Below the pieces are notes generated by a model. The model was not told the DNA's origin. It saw nothing but the letters and a program-made list of their open reading frames with translations, and did not search any database. Made by a program: the position numbers and the translations under genes. From Yoonia sp. (lineage in GTDB: Bacteria > Pseudomonadota > Alphaproteobacteria > Rhodobacterales > Rhodobacteraceae), in NCBI GenBank assembly GCA_020627605.1, contig JAHDGO010000102.1, positions 1-7,183 of the forward strand: DNA of 7,183 nt, written 5' to 3'. Below, piece by piece: positions 5,183 through 7,183 of the stretch. Numbering within the stretch: position 1 is the stretch's first letter; every line of letters begins with the position of its first letter.

Positions 5183-6330
5183 CCGGGGGTAACGCGCAAG
5201 ACGTCGCCCTGATCGCGCAGGACCAGCACCGATCCGTCAGACAGGACCTCGACGTCGCGGATACGTCCGGCATCAGTCAGCAAACGCTCTTCGCCCACAA
5301 CGCGGCCAGCTTCGATTTTCAGCCTGACAAGCGCGCCGGGGTTCAGCGACCCGATCAGCAGATCACCCCGCCACGGCCCGTAGAGGCCATCGTAAAACAT
5401 CATCCCACCGGGGGCGATCACCGGGTCCCAGTAATAGACAGGCTCGGCAAAGCCTTCGGCCCGCGCCAGACCGGGGCCAACATCAGACCCGCTGTAATTG
5501 ATGCCATAGCTGACCACAGGCCAGCCGTAGTTGGCACCTGCCTGCGGGCGGTTCAGTTCATCGCCGCCGCGGGGCCCGTGTTCGACCGTCCACAGCGCAC
5601 CATCGGGGCCAATGGCGGCCCCTTGCATATTGCGATGTCCAAGCGACCAGACCTGGTCATTCCCGTCACGCCCGACAAAAGGGTTATCGGCAGGCACCGT
5701 GCCATCGTAGTTGAGGCGGATGACCTTGCCGTGCTTGGTGGTGATATCCTGCACCAGCCGCCCGCTGTCGCCTGCGCCACGATCACCTGTCGTGATCCAG
5801 ACCGTGCCATCAGCAGTCGGGATGATGCGGCTGCCGAAATGGCGGCCATTGCGGGCCGGAATATCCTGGGCAAAAATCTCCTGCACCGCCTGCAATTGTC
5901 CGCTTGCAGACAATGTGCCGCGCGCCGCGGCTGTGACCAACCCACCATTCACGCGTTTGGAAAAGGTCCAGAACACCGTCCGGTCCTGCGCAAAATTGGG
6001 CGAGGCCGCAACATCCAGCAAACCACCCTGCCCTTCGGCCGCCAGGGCGGGCAGGCCACCGATGCGGCCACTGACACTGCCATCGGCGTTGATGACACGC
6101 ATAGCGCCTGATTTTTCAGTCACCAGAAACTGCCCACTCCCCAGTGGCGCGATGCCCCATGGGCTGTCCAGACCGCTGGCAAAGACGCTGGTCGTCACAG
6201 GTGTTGCAGGCAAGGCCGGGGCGCGGGTCTGGTTGACAAAGGCCGGCGTGAAATCGGCATTGGCCGGGCCTTGCGCCACCTGCGCCGTGGCGGCCATCGG
6301 CAAAAGCATCAGGGCGAAAATACGGATCAT
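5179..6330 (-). CDS. Secreted PQQ-dependent sugar dehydrogenase (YliI/Asd-like, soluble GDH family)
   Basis: A 383-residue beta-propeller protein of the glucose/sorbosone dehydrogenase family, expected to oxidise aldose sugars in the periplasm with the cofactor PQQ. An N-terminal signal peptide ([16 protein letters not shown], cleavage after about residue 16 at an AxA site) supports export. Family motifs in order are SPWGIAPL (56–63), [14 protein letters not shown] (100–113), RHFGSRI (163–169; H164 is the likely counterpart of the catalytic His of soluble glucose dehydrogenase), ITTGDRGAG (179–187), GHRNMQG (231–237, probable PQQ-contacting Arg-Asn), [11 protein letters not shown] (250–260), NYGWPV and [10 protein letters not shown] (306–315). 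The length is normal. Its ATG overlaps the queG stop (ATGA), and AAGGAGG (6338–6344) lies 7 bases upstream. No PQQ synthesis genes are in view, so the cofactor must come from elsewhere. The true substrate is unknown. Confidence 0.9.
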   Translation of the reverse strand: MIRIFALMLLPMAATAQVAQGPANADFTPAFVNQTRAPALPATPVTTSVFASGLDSPWGIAPLGSGQFLVTEKSGAMRVINADGSVSGRIGGLPALAAEGQGGLLDVAASPNFAQDRTVFWTFSKRVNGGLVTAAARGTLSASGQLQAVQEIFAQDIPARNGRHFGSRIIPTADGTVWITTGDRGAGDSGRLVQDITTKHGKVIRLNYDGTVPADNPFVGRDGNDQVWSLGHRNMQGAAIGPDGALWTVEHGPRGGDELNRPQAGANYGWPVVSYGINYSGSDVGPGLARAEGFAEPVYYWDPVIAPGGMMFYDGLYGPWRGDLLIGSLNPGALVRLKIEAGRVVGEERLLTDAGRIRDVEVLSDGSVLVLRDQGDVLRVTPG

Positions 6331-7183
6331 GGCAAGTCCTCCTTCAACCGTGACATAGCCCAGCGCGCAGCCTCGGCCACTGTCGGGTCAGGATCATCAA
6401 GCAATGGTGACAGTGCCGGCATCAAGGCAGGATCGGCGGCGTTGCCAATGGCATAGGCCACATTGCGCACAAAGCGGTCCCGCCCGATGCGTTTGATGGG
6501 AGAGCCTGAAAACCGCGCGCGGAAGCCTGCATCATCCAAAGCCGCCAATTCAGCCAAAGGAGGCGCAATCAGATCATCGCGCGCGGCCAGCCGCACATCG
6601 CGCCCCTCTTGCGCGAATTTGTTCCAGGGACAGACCGCCAGACAATCATCACAGCCATAGATCCGGTTGCCCATCAGCGGGCGCAGATCCGGGTCCACCG
6701 GGCCTTTATGCTCGATCGTCAGGTAAGAGATGCAGCGCCGGGCATCCAGTCGGTAGGGGGCGGGAAAGGCATCCGTGGGGCAAATATCCAGACAGGCGGT
6801 GCAAGATCCGCAATGGCTGACCTCCGGCGTATCAGGCGCCAGTTCCACGGTGGTAAAGATCGCCCCCAGAAAAAACCAGTTGCCCAGATCGCGGCTCAGC
6901 AGATTGGTATGCTTGCCCTGCCAGCCAAGGCCCGCCGCCTGCGCCAGCGGCTTTTCCATCACCGGGGCGGTATCAACAAAGACCTTGATCTCTGCCCCCG
7001 GCACCTGATCGATCAGCCAGCGCCCGACCTTCTTCAGCCGCTTCTTGACCACATCGTGATAATCGCGGCCCTGCGCATAGACGCTGATCGCGGCACGGTC
7101 CGGCTGGTCCAGTACCGCCAGCGGATCTTGGGCTGGCGTATAGGTTTCGGCCAGCATGATGACCGACTTTGCCGCAGGCCACA
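6327..7183 (-). CDS. queG: QueG, epoxyqueuosine reductase (5' end beyond the window)
   Basis: A cobalamin- and iron-sulfur-dependent cytoplasmic enzyme that reduces epoxyqueuosine to queuosine in the wobble position of tRNAs with GUN anticodons, the last step of the pathway. The frame runs open to the window edge, and the residues before the first ATG (WPAAKSVI, then [10 protein letters not shown]) continue the family pattern, so the gene starts outside; compared with a usual length of about 350 residues, some 60–70 are missing. Numbering from the M at 7157: the [12 protein letters not shown] motif at 61–72 contains the probable catalytic Asp (D62). The first cluster motif is [11 protein letters not shown] (C116, C119, C122, C126), and C142, C169, C172 and C176 ([14 protein letters not shown]) complete two [4Fe-4S] sites. 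A HEAT-like C-terminal segment (about 224–272) is typical of the longer QueG type. It is translationally coupled to the dehydrogenase gene downstream. Confidence 0.95.
   Translation of the reverse strand, partial: WPAAKSVIMLAETYTPAQDPLAVLDQPDRAAISVYAQGRDYHDVVKKRLKKVGRWLIDQVPGAEIKVFVDTAPVMEKPLAQAAGLGWQGKHTNLLSRDLGNWFFLGAIFTTVELAPDTPEVSHCGSCTACLDICPTDAFPAPYRLDARRCISYLTIEHKGPVDPDLRPLMGNRIYGCDDCLAVCPWNKFAQEGRDVRLAARDDLIAPPLAELAALDDAGFRARFSGSPIKRIGRDRFVRNVAYAIGNAADPALMPALSPLLDDPDPTVAEAARWAMSRLKEDLP
6338..6344 (-). promoter_or_regulatory. Ribosome binding site of the dehydrogenase gene, inside queG
   Basis: On the minus strand this reads AAGGAGG, 7 bases before the ATG at 6330. It lies within the last codons of queG (encoding KEDLP), so the dehydrogenase can be translated by new initiation or by ribosomes finishing queG. 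Confidence 0.8.

Noticed and set aside
5711..6358. A 215-codon open frame on the plus strand opposite the dehydrogenase gene
   Set aside because: It is antisense to a gene with clear family motifs and a signal peptide, and its sequence shows no domain.

Overview
This window is about 7.2 kb of high-GC chromosomal DNA. It almost certainly comes from an alphaproteobacterium of the Rhodobacteraceae (roseobacter/Rhodobacter group). The clearest markers are a petP–petR regulator pair of the kind described in Rhodobacter capsulatus, an IlvE protein of the typical short alphaproteobacterial form, strong GC bias at third codon positions, and tight ATGA-coupled gene pairs. I see no phage, insertion sequence, CRISPR array, tRNA or rRNA. 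It reads as ordinary core chromosome with one unidentified gene.

Layout, left to right. (1) 1–82: gene-free edge with an imperfect nested hairpin downstream of petR. (2) 83–1287, minus strand: petP (MarR-type regulator) followed by petR (OmpR-type response regulator), overlapping by ATGA. (3) 1288–1432: a compact divergent control region with promoter-like boxes and two inverted repeats. (4) 1433–2302, plus strand: ilvE, a branched-chain aminotransferase, closed by a strong rho-independent terminator at 2330–2360. (5) 2505–3128, plus strand: a 207-residue protein I cannot identify. (6) 3125–4045, minus strand: a DMT/EamA-family membrane transporter. (7) 4046–4162: a divergent promoter region with a spaced pair of ACCT(T)AGGT palindromes. 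(8) 4163–5182, plus strand: a membrane fatty acid desaturase with three histidine boxes. (9) 5179–7183, minus strand: queG (epoxyqueuosine reductase, 5' end beyond the window) followed by a secreted PQQ-type sugar dehydrogenase, coupled by another ATGA overlap. Their likely terminator lies inside the 3' end of the opposing desaturase gene.

The genes serve different cell functions: redox/respiratory gene regulation, branched-chain amino acid metabolism, small-molecule export, membrane lipid desaturation, periplasmic sugar oxidation and tRNA modification. I see no evidence that they form one pathway. The distinctive aspect is packing. Both same-strand pairs overlap by ATGA, and both convergent pairs overlap by exactly four bases, in a palindrome (TTAA or CTAG) that supplies the stop codon to both strands. 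No clearly new biological system is evident. The best leads are the overlapping gene ends, the embedded terminator, the two divergent control regions, the alternative hairpins in the unknown gene, and the unknown gene itself.
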